A stretch of DNA of 64,000 nt. Origin: Ectothiorhodospira magna. Its GTDB lineage: Bacteria > Pseudomonadota > Gammaproteobacteria > Ectothiorhodospirales > Ectothiorhodospiraceae. The DNA lies in NCBI RefSeq assembly GCF_900110965.1, contig NZ_FOFO01000017.1:1-64000 (forward strand), read 5' to 3'. Each line of letters opens with the position of its first letter. The first letter of the stretch is position 1. Under the pieces are notes generated by a model that saw nothing but the letters and a program-made list of their open reading frames with translations, was not told the DNA's origin and did not search any database. Positions 30,359 through 37,590 of this stretch are shown in pieces. A program made the position numbers and the translations under genes.

Positions 30359-30469
30359 CCCAGACTCAAGGCAGGGGATTGAAGCCCGAATTCAGGGCTA
30401 CAAAGCGAGTACCGCTGCTGGAGTCGATGAATTCGAGTAGTCATAGCAAACCCTATGGAGGGTCTTTGA

Positions 30470-30619
30470 ATGTCCGACGAATACGTGCAGAGCATTTCCG
30501 GTCTTACCGAAGAGCAAGCCAAGGAATTCCACGAGCAGTTCAAGACCACCTTCACCGTGTTCATGGCTCTGGCCGCTGCTGCTCACTTCCTCGTCTACGT
30601 GTGGAGACCGTTCTACTAA
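30470..30619 (+). CDS. pucB: Light-harvesting complex LH2 beta polypeptide, copy 1
   Basis: 49 residues, single membrane helix, binds bacteriochlorophyll in the peripheral antenna. Seen: GLTEEQAKEFHEQF, the usual LH beta N-terminal helix, then a hydrophobic helix with the Mg-ligating histidine in AAAAHFLV and the ending WRPFY. GGAGGG lies about ten bases before the ATG. The stretch coding EEQAKEFHEQFKTTFTVFM is nearly identical at the DNA level to that of copy 2. LH2 rather than LH1 is judged from the partner alpha sequence. Confidence 0.92.
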   Translation: MSDEYVQSISGLTEEQAKEFHEQFKTTFTVFMALAAAAHFLVYVWRPFY

Positions 30620-30697
30620 GAATGGTACCGGTGCGCGGTAGTCCCGCGTCACGTCAGACTGAATGTGAGTTCGGAATTAATTGATAGGGTGATTTCA

Positions 30698-30904
30698 ATG
30701 AGCGAATACAGAGCAAAGCGGCCCAGCAACCCTGGCGACGACTGGAAGCTGTGGCTGGTGGTCAACCCCGGCACTTGGCTGATCCCGATTCTGATGGTAG
30801 TTCTTGTGGTGGCTCTGGCTGTGCACGCTTTCGTGTACTCCAATGACAACTACAATCCGCTGCGCAGCGATGTGACCACTGTGCAGGCTGAAGACGTCGC
30901 TTGA
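30698..30904 (+). CDS. pucA: Light-harvesting complex LH2 alpha polypeptide, copy 1
   Basis: 68 residues. Seen: a polar N terminus (MSEYRAKRPSNPGDDWKLW), LVVNPGTWLIP at the membrane entry, one helix with the bacteriochlorophyll-binding histidine in VVALAVHAFVYS, then NDNYNPL and a short tail. This is the Chromatiales type of LH2 alpha. Copies 1 and 2 agree almost completely up to NPL and differ in the tail. The gene follows beta after 78 bases with AGGG ahead of the ATG; a strong terminator follows. Confidence 0.92.
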   Translation: MSEYRAKRPSNPGDDWKLWLVVNPGTWLIPILMVVLVVALAVHAFVYSNDNYNPLRSDVTTVQAEDVA

Positions 30905-30933
30905 TCCGCTGACACTTCAGTTCTGAGATTGTC

Positions 30934-30968
30934 AAAATGGCCGACGAGTAATCGTCGGCCATTTTTTT
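30934..30968 (+). terminator. Rho-independent terminator of the first LH2 pair
   Basis: 14-bp perfect stem (30934-30947 with 30952-30965, loop GTAA) merging into a T-run. It separates the two LH2 units, so each should be transcribed on its own. Confidence 0.95.
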
Positions 30969-31337
30969 GTCGGTAATGCCTGTATCAAAACCTGTTCAGC
31001 AGCCAGAGGGCCAGAAAATCTGCAAGGGCGGTATTTGGGGGTTCCCCCTGTTGGTGTGCCGATACGGCGCCTGAGCTGTCCTGAGTGGCTTTTGGAGGTG
31101 GCTGTACCCGTGCGGGGTCAGGCCCGGGATTTTGGCGAAACCCTGAGTAAAATTCCCGGATTTATCCGTGGGGGATGTAAGCTGACTCAAACTGATCTGG
31201 GTCACTAATAAGTTTCGCTCTAAACGGGATACCACTGCTTTCTGGCTGGATGCGATGCTTTTAACTTATTGTTTTTAAATGTTTAAATAGGATTTTAGGC
31301 TGTTTTTCAGCCCGTTTTGAAATTCTGTTGTGTTGCC
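30969..31337. other. Non-coding stretch between the two LH2 units
   Basis: No credible gene. The last 100 bases (about 31235-31330) are strikingly AT-rich for this genome and could hold an UP element or a bending/IHF-type site. A small GGCTG/CAGCC hairpin lies at 31298-31312. Nothing else was recognised. Confidence 0.5.
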
Positions 31338-31369
31338 TTGACATTCAGTGCTGTCAACGTAGACTTACA
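31338..31369 (+). promoter_or_regulatory. Promoter of the second LH2 pair with CrtJ/PpsR-like site
   Basis: TTGACA (31338-31343), 16 bases, TAGACT (31360-31365), the same layout and shared -10 region as at 30327. A full TGT-N12-ACA palindrome (31352-31369) covers the -10 box, as expected of CrtJ/PpsR, the redox and light repressor of photosynthesis genes. The -35 box also forms an inverted repeat with TGTCAA eight bases further on. Confidence 0.72.
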
Positions 31370-31390
31370 CCCATGCCGCAGTGATGTTCC

Positions 31391-31490
31391 ATGATCAGGA
31401 CTCACCATCGAACATCGCCACGGAGCACAGGAACTCGATCAGGAAGACCTGTCCCGAACCTGCAGTCAGCATAGTGATTGATGATCAGGA
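31391..31490 (+). repeat. Three GATCAGGA repeats in the leader of the second LH2 pair
   Basis: ATGATCAGGA occurs at 31391-31400 and again at 31481-31490, with TCGATCAGGA at 31435-31444 between them, so spacing is 44 and 46 bases. They lie in the roughly 240-base leader between promoter and alpha start codon. No counterpart was seen in the first unit. Confidence 0.5.
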
Positions 31491-31609
31491 TCTGGAACAG
31501 GATGGTTCAAAGGCATTTGAAAGCAACTGAGCCGTTTTGTCATGCGGTGGTTGCAAACATCCTGGCCACCTTGTGATGGCCAAGGTCATAAACCAAGAGG
31601 GCAATATCA

Positions 31610-31810
31610 ATGAGTGAATACAGACCGAGCAAGCCGAGCAACCCCAGAGACGATTGGAAGCTGTGGCTGGTGGTTAACCCCGGCACCTGGCTGATGCCCA
31701 TTCTGATGGCCGTTCTCGTCGTTGCTCTGGCTGTACACGCTTTTGTGTACTCCAATGACAACTACAACCCGCTGACCTTCGACGCCAGCGCTGTTGAAGC
31801 TTCTGAGTAA
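31610..31810 (+). CDS. pucA: Light-harvesting complex LH2 alpha polypeptide, copy 2
   Basis: 66 residues, the same build as copy 1: MSEYRPSKPSNPRDDWKLW, LVVNPGTWLMP, the histidine in VVALAVHAFVYS, then NDNYNPL with a different tail (TFDASAVEASE against RSDVTTVQAEDVA). Here alpha comes first and beta second, the reverse of the first unit and of the usual puc order. AGAGGG lies about ten bases before the ATG. A compact palindrome-rich stretch (31559-31586) precedes the ribosome site. Confidence 0.92.
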   Translation: MSEYRPSKPSNPRDDWKLWLVVNPGTWLMPILMAVLVVALAVHAFVYSNDNYNPLTFDASAVEASE

Positions 31811-31830
31811 CAAGAGAGAGGATATAGATC

Positions 31831-31968
31831 ATGAATGACAGCATCTCCGGCCTGAGCGAAGAACAAGCCAAGGAATTCCACGAGCAGTTCAAGACCACCT
31901 TCACCGTGTTCATGGTGATTGCTGCTGCTGCTCACTTCCTGGTGTTCCTGTGGAGACCCTTCTACTAA
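31831..31968 (+). CDS. pucB: Light-harvesting complex LH2 beta polypeptide, copy 2
   Basis: 45 residues. Seen: GLSEEQAKEFHEQF, the helix with the pigment-binding histidine in AAAAHFLV, and the ending WRPFY. The N terminus is four residues shorter than in copy 1, and the middle helix differs at a few places (VIAAAAHFLVFL). The gene starts 20 bases after the alpha stop, with GAGAGAGG ahead. The following 266 bases to the PilZ gene hold some GC inverted repeats around 32055-32095 but no clear terminator. Confidence 0.92.
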   Translation: MNDSISGLSEEQAKEFHEQFKTTFTVFMVIAAAAHFLVFLWRPFY

Positions 31969-32234
31969 GAAGGGGCTGCATATAGCAGTTGCATGACCTG
32001 CAGTGCAGTAGAGGTGGACCTGATTGATCAATATTACCGGTTGCCGTGACTTTTGCAGAGGCCGGCAGCCGGGGATCTTTCAGGCCCCTCTACTTCCTTA
32101 CCTTCCACGTGTTGCTTTTCTTGTTCCCCCTCTCCGATTGTCCTTTAAGCACACGCCGTCCTGAGTCCAGCTATTCCTCGTAATCCCGTCCATCCCCGCA
32201 GCCTGAGCCGGGGGATGTGGGATTATATTCGTTC

Positions 32235-32963
32235 TCAGGCCGGTTCAGCCTGGCGCCGCTTTTCCCGTTCCATGATCAGGATACTGCGTAGCAGGGCCTG
32301 TTCATCTTCTGGGGCAAGATCAAAAAAACGTCCTCCGATCATACGCTCTCCGGCCTGTTGGTGATCGCTGGCAAAGCGAACCTGCATTCCGCATTCAATG
32401 GGAAGAATGCCCGGCAGGGCGAGATCCACCACGGTGAGCAGTTCCCGGTCGTGTATCGGGGTGTCCGGGGAAAAAGCCGCACTCAGGCCGCCCAGGGAAA
32501 TATCAACCAGTTGGCCGCGAAACCGCCGTCCTGCTTCATTGATCAGGGTGATTGACGGCCCTTGCCCGCCCCCTACCCGCGCCCGGATATGGGCCCGTTT
32601 TTGCTCTGAGTCCAGGGTCGTGGGCATGGCGAGTACGTGGAACGCCTCACCGTCATGTTCCCCGCTGTGAAGGGTATCGGTCTGGCAATGCAGACACTGA
32701 TTTTCCAAAATGCCATAGAGATGGACAGGTTGGCCCGGTGCCATGCGCAGATTGCCCTGGTAGGGTGACAACTCGCTCAAAAAGAGCCACCCTCGGGATG
32801 GGTCCATGCGGCTGAGCGTCCCGTGGAAGAATTCGTGATCGCCGTCAAAGCGGACGTTGATCAGTGCCTGTTGTGCCTCCAGCTGTCTGAAAAGACCATG
32901 AACCCGATTCTGGTCAGCGACATGCATGGTCGAGGCAGGGGAAGAGCGCAGTGTCTGATTCAT
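32235..32963 (-). CDS. PilZ-domain c-di-GMP receptor, YcgR-like flagellar brake
   Basis: 242 residues. The N-terminal half resembles the YcgR N domain; the second half is a PilZ domain with both binding motifs: RxxxR in KRAHIRARV and DxSxxG in DISLGGLSAAF. Binding of c-di-GMP is therefore likely. The start at 32963 has GGAGG six bases ahead; an upstream ATG in the frame lies inside a T-tract. It follows flgA-flgM-flgN on the same strand, the usual place for a YcgR-type protein acting on motor speed or bias. A terminator-like hairpin stands directly before its ribosome site. Confidence 0.85.
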   Translation of the reverse strand: MNQTLRSSPASTMHVADQNRVHGLFRQLEAQQALINVRFDGDHEFFHGTLSRMDPSRGWLFLSELSPYQGNLRMAPGQPVHLYGILENQCLHCQTDTLHSGEHDGEAFHVLAMPTTLDSEQKRAHIRARVGGGQGPSITLINEAGRRFRGQLVDISLGGLSAAFSPDTPIHDRELLTVVDLALPGILPIECGMQVRFASDHQQAGERMIGGRFFDLAPEDEQALLRSILIMEREKRRQAEPA

Positions 32964-32975
32964 CAGTTCCTCCGC

Positions 32976-33002
32976 AAAAAACACCCGCCCTGGTGGGGGG
33001 TG
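32976..33002 (-). terminator. Terminator-like hairpin in the PilZ gene leader
   Basis: Reading the minus strand: CACCC...GGGTG stem (33002-32982) with an inner CCC/GGG pairing, then six T (32981-32976). The GGAGG of the PilZ gene starts three bases later. It may end the flgN transcript, or act as an attenuator for read-through into the PilZ gene. Confidence 0.6.
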
Positions 33003-33216
33003 AGGTGGCGGCAGGTGGTGTAGCCGCCAAAATCAGCGTGGTGCCTGAGCACCGGCTGCCAATAGATCATGTTGAGACAGGGGTGTTATGCCCTGGGGGC
33101 CGCTTGCCCTGCAGGATTTTTTATGCTGTCTCTCACTGAGGCTAGCACAGTCCAGGAAATAATCACGGAAAGTGTGTCATCAAACCACAGTAAATGACAC
33201 CGACAGGGGGGATTGT

Positions 33217-33702
33217 TCAGGCCTTGGTGATGGGCCTTGATGCACCGGAGGAAAAGGTGGTGCGGCCACTGGCGCTGTAAAGCTCGGTGCGATGATCCTC
33301 GCCACGCAAAATGTGCAGGGCCTGATCTACGGTTCGTCGCTTGCCTTCCACCACGCCGCCGTTGGCCAGGTTCAGTTCCCGGCAACGGGATATGACATCC
33401 ACCAGTCGGTCCCAGACCGGCTGGATAAGTTGTTCCTGATCCCAGTCCCTCAGGCAGCAGGCCATGCCGTGGGCATTGTTTTCATAGCCCTCCCGTTTGA
33501 GCAGAGCGCCTTGCTCCTGGGTCAGGGACTCCAGGTTTTTGACCCGTTGCTGCTTTTCGCTCACCGCTGCGTTGAGCGCGTCCACATCCCGCGTCCCCAG
33601 CGCCTGAGCTTCGCGTTGCAGGGCATGTTCCAGGGCAGAAGCCTCACCAATGGAACGGGTCAGAATCTGCTCCAGGTGCTCGGGGAATGGGCGTGTTTCC
33701 AT
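33217..33702 (-). CDS. flgN: Flagellar hook-associated protein chaperone FlgN
   Basis: 161 residues, mostly helical, of the FlgN family that holds FlgK and FlgL ready for export. Seen: amphipathic helices over residues 5-75 (EHLEQILTRSIGEASALEHAL, LNAAVSEKQQRVKNLESL) and the family-like C-terminal stretch CRELNLANGGVVE. It starts 2 bases after flgM and would be cotranscribed from the sigma-28 promoter. Sequence conservation in FlgN is low; position next to flgM supports the call. Confidence 0.88.
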   Translation of the reverse strand: METRPFPEHLEQILTRSIGEASALEHALQREAQALGTRDVDALNAAVSEKQQRVKNLESLTQEQGALLKREGYENNAHGMACCLRDWDQEQLIQPVWDRLVDVISRCRELNLANGGVVEGKRRTVDQALHILRGEDHRTELYSASGRTTFSSGASRPITKA

Positions 33703-33704
33703 GG

Positions 33705-34019
33705 TCAGGACGGATACCAGTTTTCAGTTTTCATGAGATTGGCCGCCACCGATCGGGCATCGACCTCATAGCGCCCCTCCTGTATGGCCTGACGAATGGC
33801 CGCGACCTTGTCCTGGTCTACCGAAGGTTGCCCCTTGGCATTTTGCTCCAGCGTACTCAGGCGGCGGGCTGTTTCTGTCAGAGTGATTCGGTCGCCCATG
33901 GCAGCAGGAAGCCCTGTACCGATGGTGGTACGGGAACTCCTGGATGTGTCGGATACACTGCGATTGTCACCGACACCGCGGGGCTGTGTTTGGGTCAAAC
34001 TTTTGATGTCTATTGACAT
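33705..34019 (-). CDS. flgM: Anti-sigma-28 factor FlgM
   Basis: 104 residues. Binds FliA until the hook is complete and FlgM is exported. Seen: MSIDIKSLTQTQPRG at the disordered N terminus, LTETARRLSTLEQ, and the C-terminal sigma-binding part VDQDKVAAIRQAIQEGRYEVDARSVAANLM. The start at 34019 has GAGGAA ahead; the longer frame runs into the promoter. A textbook sigma-28 promoter precedes it, giving the usual feedback by which FliA makes its own inhibitor. Confidence 0.93.
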   Translation of the reverse strand: MSIDIKSLTQTQPRGVGDNRSVSDTSRSSRTTIGTGLPAAMGDRITLTETARRLSTLEQNAKGQPSVDQDKVAAIRQAIQEGRYEVDARSVAANLMKTENWYPS

Positions 34020-34062
34020 AACGCGTTCCTCGCATGCACTGAACGGCCATTTCTTACCTACG

Positions 34063-34089
34063 ATATCGGCGACCTGAAAAATTTCTTTA
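34063..34089 (-). promoter_or_regulatory. Sigma-28 (FliA) promoter of flgMN
   Basis: On the minus strand: TAAA (34089-34086), exactly 15 bases, GCCGATAT (34070-34063). Eleven of twelve consensus positions match. It lies about 45 bases before flgM and after the flgA stop. Confidence 0.88.
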
Positions 34090-34110
34090 GGGCATTTCAG
34101 CGCATTTATT

Positions 34111-34845
34111 TCACATATTAACACCCACCACGCCCGCTGACAGCACCCGGCCTTCCACAACGCGCCGGGAGGACAGATTGCGTACCGTGACCCGGTCTCC
34201 ATAGGCCCCGTGGGCCAGGGCCAGTCCTTCCATGCGCACCGAGAGACCCCCCCCCTGGGCCAGCAGGATCACCGTATCACCCCTGTGGACCAATCGTTGA
34301 GGCTCCACCATCTGCGGTGACAACACGGTGCCTGCAGGCAAACCCCGGCGCAGTACCATATTGCTCACCTCGGCAGGATTGGTCAGGTATCCTCCATGCA
34401 GGTTACCCAGATCCCTCAGTTCGACCCTGATATCCCCGGAGGCAATGAGGGCACCCCTGGGCAAGGGGCGTTCCAGAACCACCACCTCCCCGCGCACGTT
34501 GACCTGCATGGGGACAAACAGGCTCCAGGGGGCCGGTGCCGGGCAACGTATACCGACGGTGGTGTTACCGATCATGCGGGTACCCGGGGTCAAAAAGGCT
34601 TCCAGTTCGGCTCCACAGGCCTGAAGTCGTAAACGGGGGTCCAGGTTACCGGGGCGGACCTGAACCACCAGATCATCACCATGATGGGCCCGGGCCTGAG
34701 CGTCAAGAAAGTCACTGGCCACCGTCAGAATACTGTCATGGGACTGAATGGCTGTGGCCATCGCCGGGCCGGTACCGCAGAGGATCATGCATCCCAGCAG
34801 TAACCGGCGTGCGACGCCCTGCAATGTCCGGTGTTCCGGGGTCAT
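34111..34845 (-). CDS. flgA: Flagellar P-ring assembly chaperone FlgA
   Basis: Periplasmic chaperone for FlgI, 244 residues from the chosen start. Seen: signal peptide (RRLLLGCMILCGTGPAMATA), then a SAF-type domain with VVLERPLPRGALIASGDIRVE, LRRGLPAGTVLSPQMVE and VHRGDTVIL. The ATG at 34845 has GGAGG ten bases ahead; the ATG at 34863 is possible. The first in-frame ATG (34938) lies at the sigma-54 promoter and cannot be used by that transcript. Confidence 0.92.
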   Translation of the reverse strand: MTPEHRTLQGVARRLLLGCMILCGTGPAMATAIQSHDSILTVASDFLDAQARAHHGDDLVVQVRPGNLDPRLRLQACGAELEAFLTPGTRMIGNTTVGIRCPAPAPWSLFVPMQVNVRGEVVVLERPLPRGALIASGDIRVELRDLGNLHGGYLTNPAEVSNMVLRRGLPAGTVLSPQMVEPQRLVHRGDTVILLAQGGGLSVRMEGLALAHGAYGDRVTVRNLSSRRVVEGRVLSAGVVGVNM

Positions 34846-34938
34846 GTCGGTATTACCTCCCATAGTGACTGGGGCTGCCTCCTGATGAGGCGACCCATGA
34901 CGGGGAACCGACTTTTCGGCCCCACTGCAGGAAAGCAT

Positions 34939-34953
34939 GCAATTTAAGGGCCA
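34939..34953 (-). promoter_or_regulatory. Sigma-54 promoter of flgA
   Basis: On the minus strand TGGCCC-N5-TTGC: the -24 GG and -12 GC are ten bases apart, as RpoN requires, about 95 bases before the flgA start. Consensus is TGGCAC-N5-TTGC. Confidence 0.68.
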
Positions 34954-34962
34954 GAAAATTTA

Positions 34963-34989
34963 TCAAGAAATCTCGATTCGAGCCGATTA
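34963..34989 (+). promoter_or_regulatory. Possible sigma-28 promoter of cheV
   Basis: TCAA (34963-34966), 15 bases, GCCGATTA (34982-34989). It faces cheV, 158 bases before the start codon, and is back to back with the flgA sigma-54 promoter. Ten of twelve consensus positions match. Confidence 0.55.
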
Positions 34990-35146
34990 TAGTGTTGGGT
35001 GGGCAGCTAATGTAACGGCATGGTTTTTTCTGGAATCATCCTTTAACCCAAACCGATACAGGAGGACGCGACCAGGGTGACGTGATCGTGCTGTGCACGG
35101 TGCGCCGTCCCGCTCCATGTTTCATGGGGTCTTTCGCGCAAAATTG

Positions 35147-36082
35147 ATGAGCAGCTTGCTGGATGACGTTGATCGTCGAACTCAGATGGTGGGGCAGAAT
35201 CGTCTGGAATTGCTCCTGTTTACCTTGGGCACCCGGCAGCTGTTCGCCATCAATGTATTCAAGGTCCGGGAAGTCATCGCCTGCCCTAATCTCAATCGCT
35301 TGCCCAGCGCTCATTCCATTATCCGCGGGGTGGCCACCCTCCGGGGCAAGACCGTATCCGTGGTGGATCTGGCCCTGGCCCTGAGTTTGCCCCCTATCGA
35401 TCCAGGGCGCAGTGAGGCATTTGTCATTCTGACCGAATTCAATCGGTCGATTCAGGGGCTGCTGGTGGCCTCGGTGGATCGCATTGTCAACCTCAACTGG
35501 GACCAGATTCGGCCACCGCCGCGAGGCACCCACAAGGACAGTTTTCTGACGGCCGTGACCCAGATCGATGATCGACTGGTGGAAATCATCGACGTGGAAA
35601 AGGTTCTGGAGATGATTACCGGCCCGGCCAGGGATGTCAGCGACATGGTGACCGCTGGCGTCCATGAGGGGGGGCATGTACGCCGCGCCCTAGTTGCCGA
35701 CGATTCTGCGGTGGCCCGCAAGCAGGTGGTGCGGGCATTGACCCAGATCGGCGTCGAGGCTGTGGTGTTCAATGATGGTCGCCAAGCCCTGGATGCCCTG
35801 CTGGAGATGGCCGCCCAGGGCCCCATTCACGAGCAGATTGGACTGGTGATCTCCGATATCGAGATGCCGGAAATGGACGGCTACACCCTGTCAGCCGCCA
35901 TTCGCAAGGAACCGGCCCTGGCCGGATTATATGTCATGCTGCATTCTTCCCTGAGCGGAACGTTCAACGAGACTCTGGTCCGTCGGGCCGGTGCCGACCG
36001 GTTCTTGCCCAAATTCAGTCCCGATGAGTTGGCCGAAGCAGTCCTTACCCACCTGCAGTCGGATGGTGCCAAGGTAGGGTGA
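35147..36082 (+). CDS. cheV: Chemotaxis coupling protein CheV (CheW-receiver)
   Basis: 311 residues. An N-terminal CheW-like domain (about 15-160; ELLLFTLGTRQLFAINVFKVREV, GVATLRGKTVSVVDLALAL) couples receptors to CheA. A C-terminal receiver domain (about 180-305) has VADDSAVARK, the phospho-acceptor aspartate in VISDIEMPEMDGY, and the conserved lysine in RFLPKF. The ATG at 35147 gives the family start MSSLLDDVDRRTQMVGQNRLE; earlier in-frame starts (GTG 35093) do not. cheR follows. Confidence 0.93.
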   Translation: MSSLLDDVDRRTQMVGQNRLELLLFTLGTRQLFAINVFKVREVIACPNLNRLPSAHSIIRGVATLRGKTVSVVDLALALSLPPIDPGRSEAFVILTEFNRSIQGLLVASVDRIVNLNWDQIRPPPRGTHKDSFLTAVTQIDDRLVEIIDVEKVLEMITGPARDVSDMVTAGVHEGGHVRRALVADDSAVARKQVVRALTQIGVEAVVFNDGRQALDALLEMAAQGPIHEQIGLVISDIEMPEMDGYTLSAAIRKEPALAGLYVMLHSSLSGTFNETLVRRAGADRFLPKFSPDELAEAVLTHLQSDGAKVG

Positions 36083-36094
36083 AGGGTATACTGC

Positions 36095-36127
36095 CTGCCA
36101 AAATGCCTCGTTGTGGCATTTTGGCAG
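36095..36127 (+). terminator. 13-bp perfect hairpin between cheV and cheR
   Basis: CTGCCAAAATGCC (36095-36107) pairs fully with 36115-36127 around a 7-base loop. The right arm contains TTTT but no T-run follows, so it may attenuate, pause or stabilise rather than terminate. It includes the GTG that would give the longer cheR frame. Confidence 0.5.
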
Positions 36128-36163
36128 CCACTACGCAAGATTGATCGACCACAGGAATTCACC

Positions 36164-36994
36164 TTGTCTGGCCCTATTGAATCTCAGGATTATGAGGATT
36201 TCCGGCTTTTCCTGGAAAAGTCCTGCGGACTGGTTCTGGGAGAAAACAAGCACTATCTGGTGAACAGTCGTCTGTCCCGGCTCATGAACGAGTTTGCTGT
36301 GTCTTCGGTCAGCGAACTGCTCAGGCAGCTCAAGCTGGGACGCAATCCCGGACTGCGGGAGCGGGTCATCGAGGCCATGACCACCAACGAGACCTATTGG
36401 TTTCGGGACGTATTTCCCTTTGAAATTCTCAAGCAGCGCATCTACCCGGAATTGGCCAAGGAAAAGGGGCCAGGATATGCGCCGCGTATCTGGTCTGCCG
36501 CCTGCTCCTCCGGGCAGGAAGCCTATTCCATCAGCATGGGGTTTAGCGAATACCAGCAGTCCCGGCCCGGCAATTTGCGGGATGTGCAGATTATCGGTAC
36601 GGATATTTCCGGGGCCGTGCTCAAGGAAGCCAGGGAAGCCAGTTATGATTCCCTGGCTGTAGCCCGTGGCCTTTCCCTGGAGCGACGCAACCGGTTTTTT
36701 GTCCAAAAGGGTGAGCGGTGGGCGCTACGGCCTGAAATCAAGGCCCGAGCCAGCTTTCGGGAATTCAACCTCATGGACAGCTACGCCCTGCTGGGTCGGT
36801 TTGATGTGGTGTTTTGCCGCAATGTGTTGATCTATTTTTCCGTTGACTCCAAGAAGTTGATCCTCAAGCGCATTGCCCAGACCCTCAATCCGGGGGGGTA
36901 CCTTTTTCTGGGGGCCTCCGAATCCATGGCCAATTACTCCGACGCCTTTGAAATGGTGCGTTGTAATCCTGGCGTGGTCTATCGTCTGCGCTGA
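36164..36994 (+). CDS. cheR: Chemotaxis protein methyltransferase CheR
   Basis: Methylates receptor glutamates with SAM, 276 residues. Seen: N-terminal helical domain (DYEDFRLFLEKSCGLVLGEN), TTNETYWFRD, the SAM-binding WSAACSSGQEAYSISM, and IIGTDIS, FDVVFCRNVLIYF and LFLGASES. TTG at 36164 is the probable start: AGGA lies seven bases ahead and it gives the normal length. A GTG at 36113 is inside the preceding hairpin and adds a non-family segment. The chemoreceptor at 22193 carries a matching C-terminal docking peptide. Confidence 0.92.
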   Translation: MSGPIESQDYEDFRLFLEKSCGLVLGENKHYLVNSRLSRLMNEFAVSSVSELLRQLKLGRNPGLRERVIEAMTTNETYWFRDVFPFEILKQRIYPELAKEKGPGYAPRIWSAACSSGQEAYSISMGFSEYQQSRPGNLRDVQIIGTDISGAVLKEAREASYDSLAVARGLSLERRNRFFVQKGERWALRPEIKARASFREFNLMDSYALLGRFDVVFCRNVLIYFSVDSKKLILKRIAQTLNPGGYLFLGASESMANYSDAFEMVRCNPGVVYRLR

Positions 36995-37124
36995 GCCGGG
37001 CGTCAATAACCCGACCGATTTCACCGGTCGGACCTTCCGAAGATGGCGATATCTTGTCGTCATACCCCATTGCCGTTCTGGCAGAATATTTCCAACACCC
37101 TGAAAATAAAAGCGTTTTTTAGGA

Positions 37125-37141
37125 CTGGCATGTAGATTGCA
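37125..37141 (+). promoter_or_regulatory. Sigma-54 promoter of the flgB operon
   Basis: CTGGCATG-N4-TTGCA: GG and GC are ten bases apart and the match to YTGGCACG-N4-TTGCW is almost complete. It lies 37 bases before flgB. A 7-bp hairpin at 37011-37031 after cheR may separate the units. Confidence 0.88.
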
Positions 37142-37177
37142 AATTGACCTCCAAGCATATCTTTGAGGTCGAGTCCC

Positions 37178-37573
37178 ATGCCACTTTCCATCGACAGAGC
37201 CATTGGCATCCATGGTGACGCGCTCCAGGTGCGGTCGAAGCGCCTGGAGTTGCTCGCCTCCAACATCGCCAATGCCGACACCCCCAACTACAAAGCCCGT
37301 GATCTGGACTTTCGTCAGATTCTCAGCCGGACCCAACGGGACGGCGCATTGAATCTGCGTCTGACCCATGCTGCCCACATGAGGGATGGAGCCGAGGGAC
37401 TGGGTATGGAGCCTTTGTATCGGGTGCCCACCCAGCCGGCTCTGGACGGCAATACGGTGGACCCCCAGCTGGAGCAGGCCGCTTTTGCCGAAAACACCGT
37501 GCAGTACCAGGCCAGTCTGGACTTTCTCGGCAGGAAATTCACCAGTCTACGCACCGCCCTCAAGGGTGAGTAA
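37178..37573 (+). CDS. flgB: Flagellar basal-body rod protein FlgB
   Basis: Proximal rod subunit exported by the flagellar type III system, 131 residues. Seen: the rod/hook N-terminal helix with LELLASNIANADTPNYKARDLDF, the hallmark ANxxTPxYK pattern, and a C-terminal helix with QYQASLDFLGRKFTSLRTAL. The ATG at 37178 has GAGGTCGAG ahead. First gene of flgBCDEFGHIJKL. Confidence 0.94.
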   Translation: MPLSIDRAIGIHGDALQVRSKRLELLASNIANADTPNYKARDLDFRQILSRTQRDGALNLRLTHAAHMRDGAEGLGMEPLYRVPTQPALDGNTVDPQLEQAAFAENTVQYQASLDFLGRKFTSLRTALKGE

Positions 37574-37590
37574 TTGAGGAGGGATACCCC

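Noticed and set aside
33020-33120. Possible c-di-GMP (GEMM) riboswitch before the PilZ gene
   Set aside because: A CAGGGCAA-like piece is present on the minus strand but the GAAA tetraloop and receptor parts of the motif are missing.
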